Shown here: positions 11,526 to 24,568 of the stretch, in pieces
Layout of the letters: the number at the start of each line of letters is the position of its first letter
Numbering within the stretch: the stretch's first letter is position 1
NCBI RefSeq assembly: GCF_963259705.1
Contig: NC_081846.1
Span: forward strand, 95,802,641 to 95,866,640
Source of the DNA: Myotis daubentonii
Taxonomy: Eukaryota > Chordata > Mammalia > Chiroptera > Vespertilionidae
DNA: 64,000 nucleotides
Direction: 5' to 3'
The notes under the pieces: model-generated
Told to the model about the DNA's origin: nothing
Seen by the model: the letters and a program-made list of their open reading frames with translations, nothing else
Databases searched by the model: none
Made by a program: the position numbers and the translations under genes

Positions 11526-14500
11526 TACAATTAAGGAGGACTGGCTTTGGCGTTTTTTTGTGTGAATCCGTTAAAATGGTGACGATTCCGGTAAATACTT
11601 CTAAGCAAACTGTCTAATTTTGGTAAAACTGTTAAAATACACATTGATAGTACCAAAAATAATTAAGAACGTGTACCAAACACCTCAAGTACATGCAAAT
11701 AGATTCTTACTACATTTACTGTCGTATTCACTCACGGAGGTTTCCAGTGGAAAGCTGTGAAATGACGAAAATACTGGTAATATTTACAACTCCGTGTACT
11801 TCCGGTGGCGTTTTCACGGGACTGTGCTTTCAAATACTAAGTGTTCATGCTTACAGAGCTCAGAATTGGTGTCTGAAGCCTTGGAATGACGAGAATAGTG
11901 TTTATGTTTACAATTAAGGAGGATTGGCTTTTGCGTTTTTTTGTGGGAATCAGTTAAAATGGTGACGATTCCAGTAAATACTTCTAAGCAAAATGTCTAA
12001 TTTTGGTAAAACTGTTAAAATACACAATGATAGGACCCAAAAATGATTAAGAACGTGTAAGAAACACCTCAATTACACGTAAATAGATTCTTACTACATT
12101 TACTGTCGTATTCACTCACGGAGGTTTCCAGTGGAAAGCTGTGAAATGACGAAAATACTGGTAATATTTACAACTCTGGGTACTTCCGGTGGCGTTTTCA
12201 CGGGACTGTGCTTTCAAATACTAAGTGTTCATGCTTACAGAGCTCAGAATTGGTGTCTGAAGCCTTGGAATGACGAGAATAGTGTTTATGTTTACAATTA
12301 AGGAGGACTGGCTTTGGCGTTTTTTTGTGTGAATCAGTTAAAATGGTGACGATTCCGGTAAATACTTCTAAGCAAACTGTCTAATTTTGGTAAAACTGTT
12401 AAAATACACATTGATAGTACCAAAAATAATTAAGAACGTGTACCAAACACCTCAAGTACACGTAAATAGATTCTTACTACATTTACTGTCGTATTCACTC
12501 ACGGAGGTTTCCAGTGGAAAGCTGTGAAATGACGAAAATACTGGTAATATTTACAACTCCGGGTGCTTCCGGTGGCGTTTTCACGGGACTGTGCTTTCAA
12601 ATACTAAGTGTTCATGCTTACAGAGCTCAGAATTGGTGTCTGAAGCCTTGGAATGACGAGAATAGTCTTTATGTTTACAATTAAGGAGGATTGGCTTTGG
12701 CGTTTTTTTGTGTGAATCAGTTAAAATGGTGACAATTCCGGTAAATACTTCTAAGCAAACTGTCTAATTTTGGTAAAACTGTTAAAATACACAATGATAG
12801 TATCCAAAAATGATTAAGAACGTGTAAGAAACATCTCAAGTACACGTAAATAGATTCTTACTACATTTACTGTTGTATTCAATCACGGAGGTTTCCAGTG
12901 GAAAGCTGTGAAATGACGCAAATAGTGGTAATATTTACAACTCCGGGTGCTTCCGGTGGCATTTTCACGGGACTGTGCTTTCAAATACTAAGTGTTCATG
13001 CTTACAGAGCTCAGAATTGGTGTCTGAAGCCTTGGAAGGACGAGAATAGTGTTTATGTTTACAATTAAGGAGAATTGGCTCTGGCGTTTTTTTGTGGGAA
13101 TCCGTTAAAATGGTGACGATTTCGGTAAGTACTTCTAAGCAAACTGTCTAATTTTGGTAAAACTGTTAAAATACACAATGATAGCTCCAAGAAATGATTA
13201 AGAACGTGTAACAAACACCTCAAGTACACGTAAATAGATTCTTACTACATTTACTTTCGTATTCACTCACGGAGGTTTCCAGTGGAAAGCTATGAAATGA
13301 CGAAAATACTGGTAATATTTACAACTCCGGGTACTTCCGGGGACATTTTCACGGGACTGTGCTTTCAAATACTAAGTGTTCATGCTTACAGAGCTCAGAA
13401 TTGGTGTCTGAAGCCTTGGAATGACGAGAATAGTGTTTATGTTTACAATTAAGGAGGATTGGCTTTGGCGTTTTTTTGTGGGAATCAGTTAAAATGGTGA
13501 CGATTCCAGTAAATACTTCTAAGCAAAATGTCTAATTTTGGTAAAACTGTTAAAATACACAATGATAGTACCCAAAAATGATTAAGAATGTGTAAGAAAC
13601 ACCTCAATTACACGTAAATAGATTCTTACTACATTTACTGTCGTATTCACTCACGGAGGTTTCCAGTGGAAAGCTGTGTAATGACGAATATACTGGTAAT
13701 ATTTACAACTCCGGGTACTTCCGGTGGCGTTTTCACGGGACTGTGCTTTCAAATACTAAGTGTTCATGCTTACAGAGCTCAGAATTGGTGTCTGAAGCCT
13801 TGGAATGACGAGAATAGTGTTTATGTTTACAATTAAGGAGGATTGGCTTTGGCGTTTTTTTGTGTGAATCCGTTAAAATGGTGACGATACCAGTAAATAC
13901 TTCTAATCAAACTGTCTAATTTTGGTAAAACTGTTAAAATACACAGTGATAGTTCCCAGAAATGATTAAGAACGTGTAAGAAACACCTCAAGTACACGTA
14001 AATAGATTCTTACTACATTTACTGTCGTATTCAATCACATATGTTTCCAGTGGAAACCTGTGAAAAAACGAAAATACTGGTAATATTTACAACTCCGGGT
14101 ACTTCCGGTGGCGTTTTCACGGGACTGTGCTTTCAAATACTAAGTGTTCATGCTTATAGAGCTCAGAGTTGGTGTCTGAAGCCTTGGAATGACGAGAATA
14201 GTGTTTATGTTTACAATTAAGGAGGATTGGCTTTGGCGTTTTTTTGTGTGAATCAGTTAAAATGGTGACGATTCCCGTAAATACTTCTAAGCAAACTGTC
14301 TAATTTTGGTAAAACTGTTAAAATACACCATGATATTTCCCAGAAATGATTAAGAACGTGTAAGAAACACCTCAAGTACACGTAAATAGATTCTTAGTTC
14401 ATTTACCGTCGTATTCAATCACGGAGGTTTCCAGTGGAAAGGTGTGAAATAACGAAAATACTTGGAGTATTTACAACTCCGGGTACTTCCGGTGGCGTTT

Positions 14501-15746
14501 TCACGGGACTGTGCTTTCAAATACTAAGTGTTCATGCTTACAGAGCTCAGATTTGGTGTCTAAACCCTTGGAATGATGAGAATAGTGTTTCTGTTTACAA
14601 TTAAGGAGGACTGGCTTTGGCGTTTTTTTCTGTGAATCCGTTAAAATGGTGACGATTTCGGTAAATACTTCTAAGCAAACTGTCTAATTTTGGTAAAACT
14701 GTTAAAATACACATTGATAGTACCAAAAATAATTAAGAACGTGTACCAAACACCTCAAGTACACGGAAATATATTCTTACTACATTTACTGTCGTATTCA
14801 CTCACGGAGGTTTCCAGTGAAAAGCTGTGAAATGACGAAAATACTGGTAATATTTACAACTCCGGGTACTTCCGGTGGCGTTTTCACGGGACTGTGCTTT
14901 CAAATACTAAGTGTTCATGCTTCCAGAGCTCAGAATTGGTGTCTGAAGCCTTGGAATGACGAGAATAGTGTTTATGTTTACAATTAAGGAGGATTGGCTT
15001 TGGCGTTTTTTTGTGGGAATCAGTTAAAATGGTGACGATTCCAGTAAATACTTCTAAGCAAAATGTCTAATTTTGGTAAAACTGTTAAAATACACAATGA
15101 TAGTACCCAAAAATGATTAAGAACGTGTAAGAAACACCTCAATTACACGTAAATAGATTCTTACTACATTTACTGTCGTATTCACTCACGGAGGTTTCCA
15201 GTGGAAAGCTGTGTAATGACGAATATACTGGTAATATTTACAACTCCGGGTACTTCCGGTGGCGTTTTCACGGGACTGTGCTTTCAAATACTAAGTGTTC
15301 ATGCTTACAGAGCTCAGAATTGGTGTCTAAACCCTTGGAATGACGCGAATAGTGCTTTTGTTTACAATTAAGGAGGACTGTCTTTGGCGTTTTTTTGTGT
15401 GAATCCGTTAAAATGGTGACGATTCCGGTAAATACTTCTAAGCAAACTGTCTAATTTCTGTAAAACTGTTAAAATACACAATGATAGTTCCCAGAGATGA
15501 TTAAGAACGTGTAATAAACACCGCAAGTACACGTAAAAATATTCTTACTACATTTACTGTCGTATTCAATCACGGAGGTTTCCAGTGGAAAGGTGTGAAA
15601 TGAAGAAAATACTTGGAATATTTACAACTCCGGGTACTTCCGGAGGCGTTTTCACGGGACTGTGCTTTCAAATACTAAGTGTTCATGCTTACAGAGCTCA
15701 GATTTGGTGTCTAAACCCTTGGAATGATGAGAATAGTGTTTCTGTT
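11526..15746. repeat. 11-monomer HOR, copy 2 (4221 bp)
   Basis: Monomers 31-41 start at 11526, 11909, 12293, 12676, 13060, 13444, 13828, 14212, 14596, 14979 and 15363. Monomers 32-41 are near-identical to 21-30. I noticed only scattered substitutions, for example TTCTTAGTTC here against TTCTTCGTTC in copy 1, and AAATATATTC against AAATAGATTC. Monomer 31 instead resembles the B-type monomers of the following 4-monomer HOR (CTCCGTGTAC). A start codon arises by chance in monomer 31 through an ACATGCAAAT variant. Confidence 0.92.
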
Positions 15747-17280
15747 TACAATTAAGGAGGACTGGCTTTGGCGTTTTTTTGTGTGAATCCGTTAAAATGG
15801 TGACGATTCCGGTAAATACTTCTTAGCAAACTGTCTAATTTTGGTAAAACTGTTAAAATACACATTGATAGTACCAAAAATAATTAAGAACGTGTACCAA
15901 ACACCTCAAGTACATGTAAATAGATTCTTACTACATTTACTGTCGTATTCACTCACGGAGGTTTCCAGTGGAAAGCTGTGAAATGACGAAAATACTGGTA
16001 ATATTTACAACTCCGTGTACTTCCGGTGGCGTTTTCACGGGACTGTGCTTTCAAATACTAAGTGTTCATGATTACAGAGCTCAGAATTGGTGTCTGAAGC
16101 CTTGGAATGACGAGAATAGTGTTTATGTTTACAATTAAGGAGGATTGGCTTTGGCGTTTTTTTGTGTGAATCAGTTAAAATGGTGACGATTCCGGTAAAT
16201 ACTTCTAAGCAAACTGTCTAATTTTGGTAAAACTGTTAAAATACACATTGATAGTACCAAAAATAATTAATAACGTGTACCAAACACCTCAAGTACACGT
16301 AAATAGATTCTTACTACATTTACTGTCGTATTCACTCACGGAGGTTTCCAGTGAAAAGCTGTGAAATGACGAAAATACTGGTAATATTTACAACTCCGGG
16401 TACTTCCGGTGGCGTTTTCACGGGACTGTGCTTTCAAATACTAAGTGTTCATGCTTCCAGAGCTCAGAATTGGTGTCTGAAGCCTTGGAATGACGAGAAT
16501 AGTGTTTATGTTTACAATTAAGGAGGATTGGCTTTGGTGTTTTTTTGTGGGAATCAGTTAAAATGGTGACGATTCCAGTAAATACTTCTAAGCAAAATGT
16601 CTAATTTTGGTAAAACTGTTAAAATACACAATGATAGTACCCAAAAATGATTAAGAACGTGTAAGAAACACCTCAATTACACGTAAATAGATTCTTACTA
16701 CATTTACTGTCGTATTCACTCACGGAGGTTTCCAGTGGAAAGCTGTGTAATGACGAATATACTGGTAATATTTACAACTCCGGGTACTTCCGGTGGCGTT
16801 TTCACGGGACTGTGCTTTCAAATACTAAGTGTTCATGCTTACAGAGCTCAGAATTGGTGTCTAAACCCTTGGAATGACGCGAATAGTGCTTTTGTTTACA
16901 ATTAAGGAGGACTGTCTTTGGCGTTTTTTTGTGTGAATCCGTTAAAATGGTGACGATTCCGGTAAATACTTCTAAGCAAACTGTCTAATTTCTGTAAAAC
17001 TGTTAAAATACACAATGATAGTTCCCAGAGATGATTAAGAACGTGTAATAAACACCGCAAGTACACGTAAAAATATTCTTACTACATTTACTGTCGTATT
17101 CAATCACGGAGGTTTCCAGTGGAAAGGTGTGAAATGAAGAAAATACTTGGAATATTTACAACTCCGGGTACTTCCGGAGGCGTTTTCACGGGACTGTGCT
17201 TTCAAATACTAAGTGTTCATGCTTACAGAGCTCAGATTTGGTGTCTAAACCCTTGGAATGATGAGAATAGTGTTTCTGTT
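15747..17280. repeat. 4-monomer HOR (1534 bp), first copy
   Basis: Monomers 42-45 start at 15747, 16130, 16513 and 16897. The order is a B-type with TACATGTAAAT and TTCATGATTAC; a second B-type with TTAATAACGTG and CATGCTTCCAG; an F-class monomer (GCAAAATG, GACGCGAATAG); and an A-class monomer (ACTGTCTTTGG, CCCAGAGATG). A second copy starts at 17281 but turns into another sequence within monomer 47. Two B-type monomers at 383 bp plus two at 384 bp give the 1534 period. Confidence 0.9.
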
Positions 17281-17663
17281 TACAATTAAGGAGGACTGGC
17301 TTTGGCGTTTTTTTGTGTGAATCCGTTAAAATGGTGACGATTCCGGTAAATACTTCTAAGCAAACTGTCTAATTTTGGTAAAACTGTTAAAATACACATT
17401 GATAGTACCAAAAATAATTAAGAACGTGTACCAAACACCTCAAGTACATGTAAATAGATTCTTACTACATTTACTGTCGTATTCACTCACGGAGGTTTCC
17501 AGTGGAAAGCTGTGAAATGACGAAAATACTGGTAATATTTACAACTCCGTGTACTTCCGGTGGCGTTTTCACGGGACTGTGCTTTCAAATACTAAGTGTT
17601 CATGATTACAGAGCTCAGAATTGGTGTCTGAAGCCTTGGAATGACGAGAATAGTGTTTATGTT

Positions 17664-18046
17664 TACAATTAAGGAGGATTGGCTTTGGCGTTTTTTTGTG
17701 TGAATCAGTTAAAATGGTGACGATTCCGGTAAATACTTCTAAGCAAACTGTCTAATTTTGGTAAAACTGTTAAAATACACATTGATAGTACCAAAAATAA
17801 TTAATAACGTGTACCAAACACCTCAAGTACACGTAAATAGATTCTTACTACATTTACTGTCGTATTCACTCACGGAGGTTTCCAGTGGAAAGCTGTGAAA
17901 TGACGCAAATACTGGTAATATTTACAACTCCGGGTACTTCCGGTGGCGTTTTCACGGGACTGTGCTTTGAAATATTGAGAGTTCATGCTTACAGAGCTCA
18001 GAATTGGTGTCTAAAGCCTTGGAATTACGAGAATAGTGTTTTTGTT
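17664..18046. repeat. Hybrid monomer 47 (zone-3 head, zone-1-like tail)
   Basis: The head carries the zone-3 marks ACATTGATAGTACC and TTAATAACGTG. The tail switches to GAAATGACGCAAAT, then GAAATATTGAGAG and CTAAAGCCTTGGAATTAC, which resembles zone-1 monomers rather than its neighbours. The switch lies between about 17880 and 17965. The same hybrid, with the same AATTAC variant, recurs as monomer 64 (24186-24568), exactly 6522 bp downstream. Confidence 0.85.
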
Positions 18047-20734
18047 TACAATTAAGGAGGACTGGCTTTGGCGTTTTTTTTGTGTGAATCCGTTAAAATG
18101 GTGACGATTCCGGTAAGTACTTCTAAGCAAACTGTCTAATTTTGGTAAAACTGTTAAAATACACAATGATAGCTCCAAGAAATGATTAAGAACGTGTAAC
18201 AAACACCTCAAGTACACGTAAATAGATTCTTACTACATTTACTGTCGTATTCACTCACGGAGGTTTCCAGTGGAAAGCTATGAAATGACGAAAATACTGG
18301 TAATATTTACAACTCCGGGTACTTCCGGGGACATTTTCACGGGACTGTGCTTTCAAATACTAAGTGTTCATGCTTACAGAGCTCAGAATTGGTGTCTGAA
18401 GCCTTGGGATGACGAGAATAGTGTTTATGTTTACAATTAAGGAGGATTGGCTTTGGCGTTTTTTTGTGGGAATCAGTTAAAATGGTGACGATTCCAGTAA
18501 ATACTTCTAAGCAAAATGTCTAATTTTGGTAAAACTGTTAAAATACACAATGATAGTACCCAAAAATGATTAAGAATGTGTAAGAAACACCTCAATTACA
18601 CGTAAATAGATTCTTACTACATTTACTGTCGTATTCACTCACGGAGGTTTCCAGTGGAAAGCTGTGTAATGACGAATATACTGGTAATATTTACAACTCC
18701 GGGTACTTCCGGTGGCGTTTTCACGGGACTGTGCTTTCAAATACTAAGTGTTCATGCTTACAGAGCTCAGAATTGGTGTCTGAAGCCTTGGAATGACGAG
18801 AATAGTGTTTATGTTTACAATTAAGGAGGATTGGCTTTGGCGTTTTTTTGTGTGAATCCGTTAAAATGGTGACGATACCAGTAAATACTTCTAATCAAAC
18901 TGTCTAATTTTGGTAAAACTGTTAAAATACACAGTGATAGTTCCCAGAAATGATTAAGAACGTGTAAGAAACACCTCAAGTACACGTAAATAGATTCTTA
19001 CTACATTTACTGTCGTATTCAATCACATATGTTTCCAGTGGAAACCTGTGAAAAAACGAAAATACTGGTAATATTTACAACTCCGGGTACTTCCGGTGGC
19101 GTTTTCACGGGACTGTGCTTTCAAATACTAAGTGTTCATGCTTATAGAGCTCAGAGTTGGTGTCTGAAGCCTTGGAATGACGAGAATAGTGTTTATGTTT
19201 ACAATTAAGGAGGATTGGCTTTGGCGTTTTTTTGTGTGAATCAGTTAAAATGGTGACGATTCCCGTAAATACTTCTAAGCAAACTGTCTAATTTTGGTAA
19301 AACTGTTAAAATACACCATGATATTTCCCAGAAATGATTAAGAACGTGTAAGAAACACCTCAAGTACACGTAAATAGATTCTTAGTTCATTTACCGTCGT
19401 ATTCAATCACGGAGGTTTCCAGTGGAAAGGTGTGAAATAACGAAAATACTTGGAGTATTTACAACTCCGGGTACTTCCGGTGGCGTTTTCACGGGACTGT
19501 GCTTTCAAATACTAAGTGTTCATGCTTACAGAGCTCAGATTTGGTGTCTAAACCCTTGGAATGATGAGAATAGTGTTTCTGTTTACAATTAAGGAGGACT
19601 GGCTTTGGCGTTTTTTTCTGTGAATCCGTTAAAATGGTGACGATTTCGGTAAATACTTCTAAGCAAACTGTCTAATTTTGGTAAAACTGTTAAAATACAC
19701 ATTGATAGTACCAAAAATAATTAAGAACGTGTACCAAACACCTCAAGTACACGGAAATAGATTCTTACTACATTTACTGTCGTATTCACTCACGGAGGTT
19801 TCCAGTGAAAAGCTGTGAAATGACGAAAATACTGGTAATATTTACAACTCCGTGTACTTCCGGTGGCGTTTTCACGGGACTGTGCTTTCAAATACTAAGT
19901 GTTCATGCTTCCAGAGCTCAGAATTGGTGTCTGAAGCCTTGGAATGACGAGAATAGTGTTTATGTTTACAATTAAGGAGGATTGGCTTTGGCGTTTTTTT
20001 GTGGGAATCAGTTAAAATGGTGACGATTCCAGTAAATACTTCTAAGCAAAATGTCTAATTTTGGTAAAACTGTTAAAATACACAATGATAGTACCCAAAA
20101 ATGATTAAGAACGTGTAAGAAACACCTCAATTACACGTAAATAGATTCTTACTACATTTACTGTCGTATTCACTCACGGAGGTTTCCAGTGGAAAGCTGT
20201 GTAATGACGAATATACTGGTAATATTTACAACTCCGGGTACTTCCGGTGGCGTTTTCACGGGACTGTGCTTTCAAATACTAAGTGTTCATGCTTACAGAG
20301 CTCAGAATTGGTGTCTAAACCCTTGGAATGACGCGAATAGTGCTTTTGTTTACAATTAAGGAGGACTGTCTTTGGCGTTTTTTTGTGTGAATCCGTTAAA
20401 ATGGTGACGATTCCGGTAAATACTTCTAAGCAAACTGTCTAATTTCTGTAAAACTGTTAAAATACACAATGATAGTTCCCAGAGATGATTAAGAACGTGT
20501 AATAAACACCGCAAGTACACGTAAAAATATTCTTACTACATTTACTGTCGTATTCAATCACGGAGGTTTCCAGTGGAAAGGTGTGAAATGAAGAAAATAC
20601 TTGGAATATTTACAACTCCGGGTACTTCCGGAGGCGTTTTCACGGGACTGTGCTTTCAAATACTAAGTGTTCATGCTTACAGAGCTCAGATTTGGTGTCT
20701 AAACCCTTGGAATGATGAGAATAGTGTTTCTGTT
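18047..20734. repeat. Partial third copy of the 11-monomer HOR
   Basis: Monomers 48-54 start at 18047, 18432, 18816, 19200, 19584, 19967 and 20351. Monomers 49-54 (18432-20734, 2303 bp) reproduce monomers 36-41 (13444-15746, 2303 bp), including the CACATATG and GAAAAAACG monomer and the TTCTTAGTTC variant. Monomer 48 corresponds to the E-class position but has an 8-T run and lacks the GGAGAATTGGCTCTGG variant, so the left edge of the copied segment lies in or just after it. Confidence 0.88.
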
Positions 20735-23700
20735 TACAATTAAGGAGGACTGGCTTTGGCGTTTTTTTGTGTGAATCCGTTAAAATGGTGACGATTCCGG
20801 TAAATACTTCTAAGCAAACTGTCTAATTTTGGTAAAACTGTTAAAATACACATTGATAGTACCAAAAATAATTAAGAACGTGTACCAAACACCTCAAGTA
20901 CATGTAAATAGATTCTTACTACATTTACTGTCGTATTCACTCACGGAGGTTTCCAGTGGAAAGCTGTGAAATGACGAAAATACTGGTAATATTTACAACT
21001 CCGTGTACTTCCGGTGGCGTTTTCACGGGACTGTGCTTTCAAATACTAAGTGTTCATGATTACAGAGCTCAGAATTGGTGTCTGAAGCCTTGGAATGACG
21101 AGAATAGTGTTTATGTTTACAATTAAGGAGGATTGGCTTTGGCGTTTTTTTGTGTGAATCAGTTAAAATGGTGACGATTCCGGTAAATACTTCTAAGCAA
21201 ACTGTCTAATTTTGGTAAAACTGTTAAAATACACATTGATAGTACCAAAAATAATTAATAACGTGTACCAAACACCTCAAGTACACGTAAATAGATTCTT
21301 ACTACATTTACTGTCGTATTCACTCACGGAGGTTTCCAGTGAAAAGCTGTGAAATGACGAAAATACTGGTAATATTTACAACTCCGTGTACTTCCGGTGG
21401 CGTTTTCACGGGACTGTGCTTTCAAATACTAAGTGTTCATGCTTCCAGAGCTCAGAATTGGTGTCTGAAGCCTTGGAATGACGAGAATAGTGTTTATGTT
21501 TACAATTAAGGAGGATTGGCTTTGGCGTTTTTTTGTGGGAATCAGTTAAAATGGTGACGATTCCAGTAAATACTTCTAAGCAAAATGTCTAATTTTGGTA
21601 AAACTGTTAAAATACACAATGATAGTACCCAAAAATGATTAAGAACGTGTAAGAAACACCTCAATTACACGTAAATAGATTCTTACTACATTTACTGTCG
21701 TATTCACTCACGGAGGTTTCCAGTGGAAAGCTGTGTAATGACGAATATACTGGTAATATTTACAACTCCGGGTACTTCCGGTGGCGTTTTCACGGGACTG
21801 TGCTTTCAAATACTAAGTGTTCATGCTTACAGAGCTCAGAATTGGTGTCTAAACCCTTGGAATGACGCGAATAGTGCTTTTGTTTACAATTAAGGAGGAC
21901 TGTCTTTGGCGTTTTTTTGTGTGAATCCGTTAAAATGGTGACGATTCCGGTAAATACTTCTAAGCAAACTGTCTAATTTTGGTAAAACTGTTAAAATACA
22001 CAATGATAGTTCCCAGAGATGATTAAGAACGTGTAATAAACACCGCAAGTACACGTAAAAATATTCTTACTACATTTACTGTCGTATTCAATCACGGAGG
22101 TTTCCAGTGGAAAGGTGTGAAATGAAGAAAATACTTGGAATATTTACAACTCCGGGTACTTCCGGAGGCGTTTTCACGGGACTGTGCTTTCAAATACTAA
22201 GTGTTCATGCTTACAGAGCTCAGATTTGGTGTCTAAACCCTTGGAATGATGAGAATAGTGTTTCTGTTTACAATTAAGGCGGACTGGCTTTGGCGTTTTT
22301 TTGTGTGAATCCGTTAAAATGGTGACGATTCCGGTAAATACTTCTAAGCAAACTGTCTAATTTTGGTAAAACTGTTAAAATACACATTGATAGTACCAAA
22401 AATAATTAAGAACGTGTACCAAACACCTCAAGTACATGTAAATAGATTCTTACTACATTTACTGTCGTATTCACTCACGGAGGTTTCCAGTGGAAAGCTG
22501 TGAAATGACGAAAATACTGGTAATATTTACAACTCCGTGTACTTCCGGTGGCGTTTTCACGGGACTGTGCTTTCAAATACTAAGTGTTCATGATTACAGA
22601 GCTCAGAATTGGTGTCTGAAGCCTTGGAATGACGAGAATAGTGTTTATGTTTACAATTAAGGAGGATTGGCTTTGGCGTTTTTTTGTGTGAATCAGTTAA
22701 AATGGTGACGATTCCGGTAAATACTTCTAAGCAAACTGTCTAATTTTGGTAAAACTGTTAAAATACACATTGATAGTACCAAAAATAATTAATAACGTGT
22801 ACCAAACACCTCAAGTACACGTAAATAGATTCTTACTACATTTACTGTCGTATTCACTCACGGAGGTTTCCAGTGAAAAGCTGTGAAATGACGAAAATAC
22901 TGGTAATATTTACAACTCCGTGTACTTCCGGTGGCGTTTTCACGGGACTGTGCTTTCAAATACTAAGTGTTCATGCTTCCAGAGCTCAGAATTGGTGTCT
23001 GAAGCCTTGGAATGACGAGAATAGTGTTTATGTTTACAATTAAGGAGGATTGGCTTTGGCGTTTTTTTGTGGGAATCAGTTAAAATGGTGACGATTCCAG
23101 TAAATACTTCTAAGCAAAATGTCTAATTTTGGTAAAACTGTTAAAATACACAATGATAGTACCCAAAAATGATTAAGAACGTGTAAGAAACACCTCAATT
23201 ACACGTAAATAGATTCTTACTACATTTACTGTCGTATTCACTCACGGAGGTTTCCAGTGGAAAGCTGTGTAATGACGAATATACTGGTAATATTTACAAC
23301 TCCGGGTACTTCCGGTGGCGTTTTCACGGGACTGTGCTTTCAAATACTAAGTGTTCATGCTTACAGAGCTCAGAATTGGTGTCTAAACCCTTGGAATGAC
23401 GCGAATAGTGCTTTTGTTTACAATTAAGGAGGACTGTCTTTGGCGTTTTTTTGTGTGAATCCGTTAAAATGGTGACGATTCCGGTAAATACTTCTAAGCA
23501 AACTGTCTAATTTTGGTAAAACTGTTAAAATACACAATGATAGTTCCCAGAGATGATTAAGAACGTGTAATAAACACCGCAAGTACACGTAAAAATATTC
23601 TTACTACATTTACTGTCGTATTCAATCACGGAGGTTTCCAGTGGAAAGGTGTGAAATGAAGAAAATACTTGGAATATTTACAACTCCGGGTACTTCCGGA

Positions 23701-24568
23701 GGCGTTTTCACGGGACTGTGCTTTCAAATACTAAGTGTTCATGCTTACAGAGCTCAGATTTGGTGTCTAAACCCTTGGAATGATGAGAATAGTGTTTCTG
23801 TTTACAATTAAGGCGGACTGGCTTTGGCGTTTTTTTGTGTGAATCCGTTAAAATGGTGACGATTCCGGTAAATACTTCTAAGCAAACTGTCTAATTTTGG
23901 TAAAACTGTTAAAATACACATTGATAGTACCAAAAATAATTAAGAACGTGTACCAAACACCTCAAGTACATGTAAATAGATTCTTACTACATTTACTGTC
24001 GTATTCACTCACGGAGGTTTCCAGTGGAAAGCTGTGAAATGACGAAAATACTGGTAATATTTACAACTCCGTGTACTTCCGGTGGCGTTTTCACGGGACT
24101 GTGCTTTCAAATACTAAGTGTTCATGATTACAGAGCTCAGAATTGGTGTCTGAAGCCTTGGAATGACGAGAATAGTGTTTATGTTTACAATTAAGGAGGA
24201 TTGGCTTTGGCGTTTTTTTGTGTGAATCAGTTAAAATGGTGACGATTCCGGTAAATACTTCTAAGCAAACTGTCTAATTTTGGTAAAACTGTTAAAATAC
24301 ACATTGATAGTACCAAAAATAATTAATAACGTGTACCAAACACCTCAAGTACACGTAAATAGATTCTTACTACATTTACTGTCGTATTCACTCACGGAGG
24401 TTTCCAGTGGAAAGCTGTGAAATGACGCAAATACTGGTAATATTTACAACTCCGGGTACTTCCGGTGGCGTTTTCACGGGACTGTGCTTTGAAATATTGA
24501 GAGTTCATGCTTACAGAGCTCAGAATTGGTGTCTAAAGCCTTGGAATTACGAGAATAGTGTTTTTGTT
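20735..24568. repeat. 4-monomer HOR (1534 bp), two and a half further copies
   Basis: Copies are 20735-22268 and 22269-23802, then a partial copy 23803-24568. Monomer starts: 20735, 21118, 21501, 21885, 22269, 22652, 23035, 23419, 23803, 24186. The variant AAGGCGGACTGG marks monomers 59 (22269) and 63 (23803) but not 55, so these two share a later duplication. The A-class monomers at 21885 and 23419 read AATTTTGGT where the one at 16897 reads AATTTCTGT. The last partial copy ends in the hybrid monomer 64. Confidence 0.9.

Noticed and set aside
11693..11917. 74-codon plus-strand open frame
   Set aside because: It lies inside one satellite monomer, its ATG arises from a private ACATGCAAAT variant and it ends at the monomer junction TAA. 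No sister monomer keeps the frame, so it is a chance opening.
18011..18217. 68-codon minus-strand open frame, repeated at 24533, 40273, 56013 and 60234
   Set aside because: It recurs only because the E-class monomer and the tail of the monomer before it are duplicated. It would need a GTG start at the first position and has no recognisable domain.
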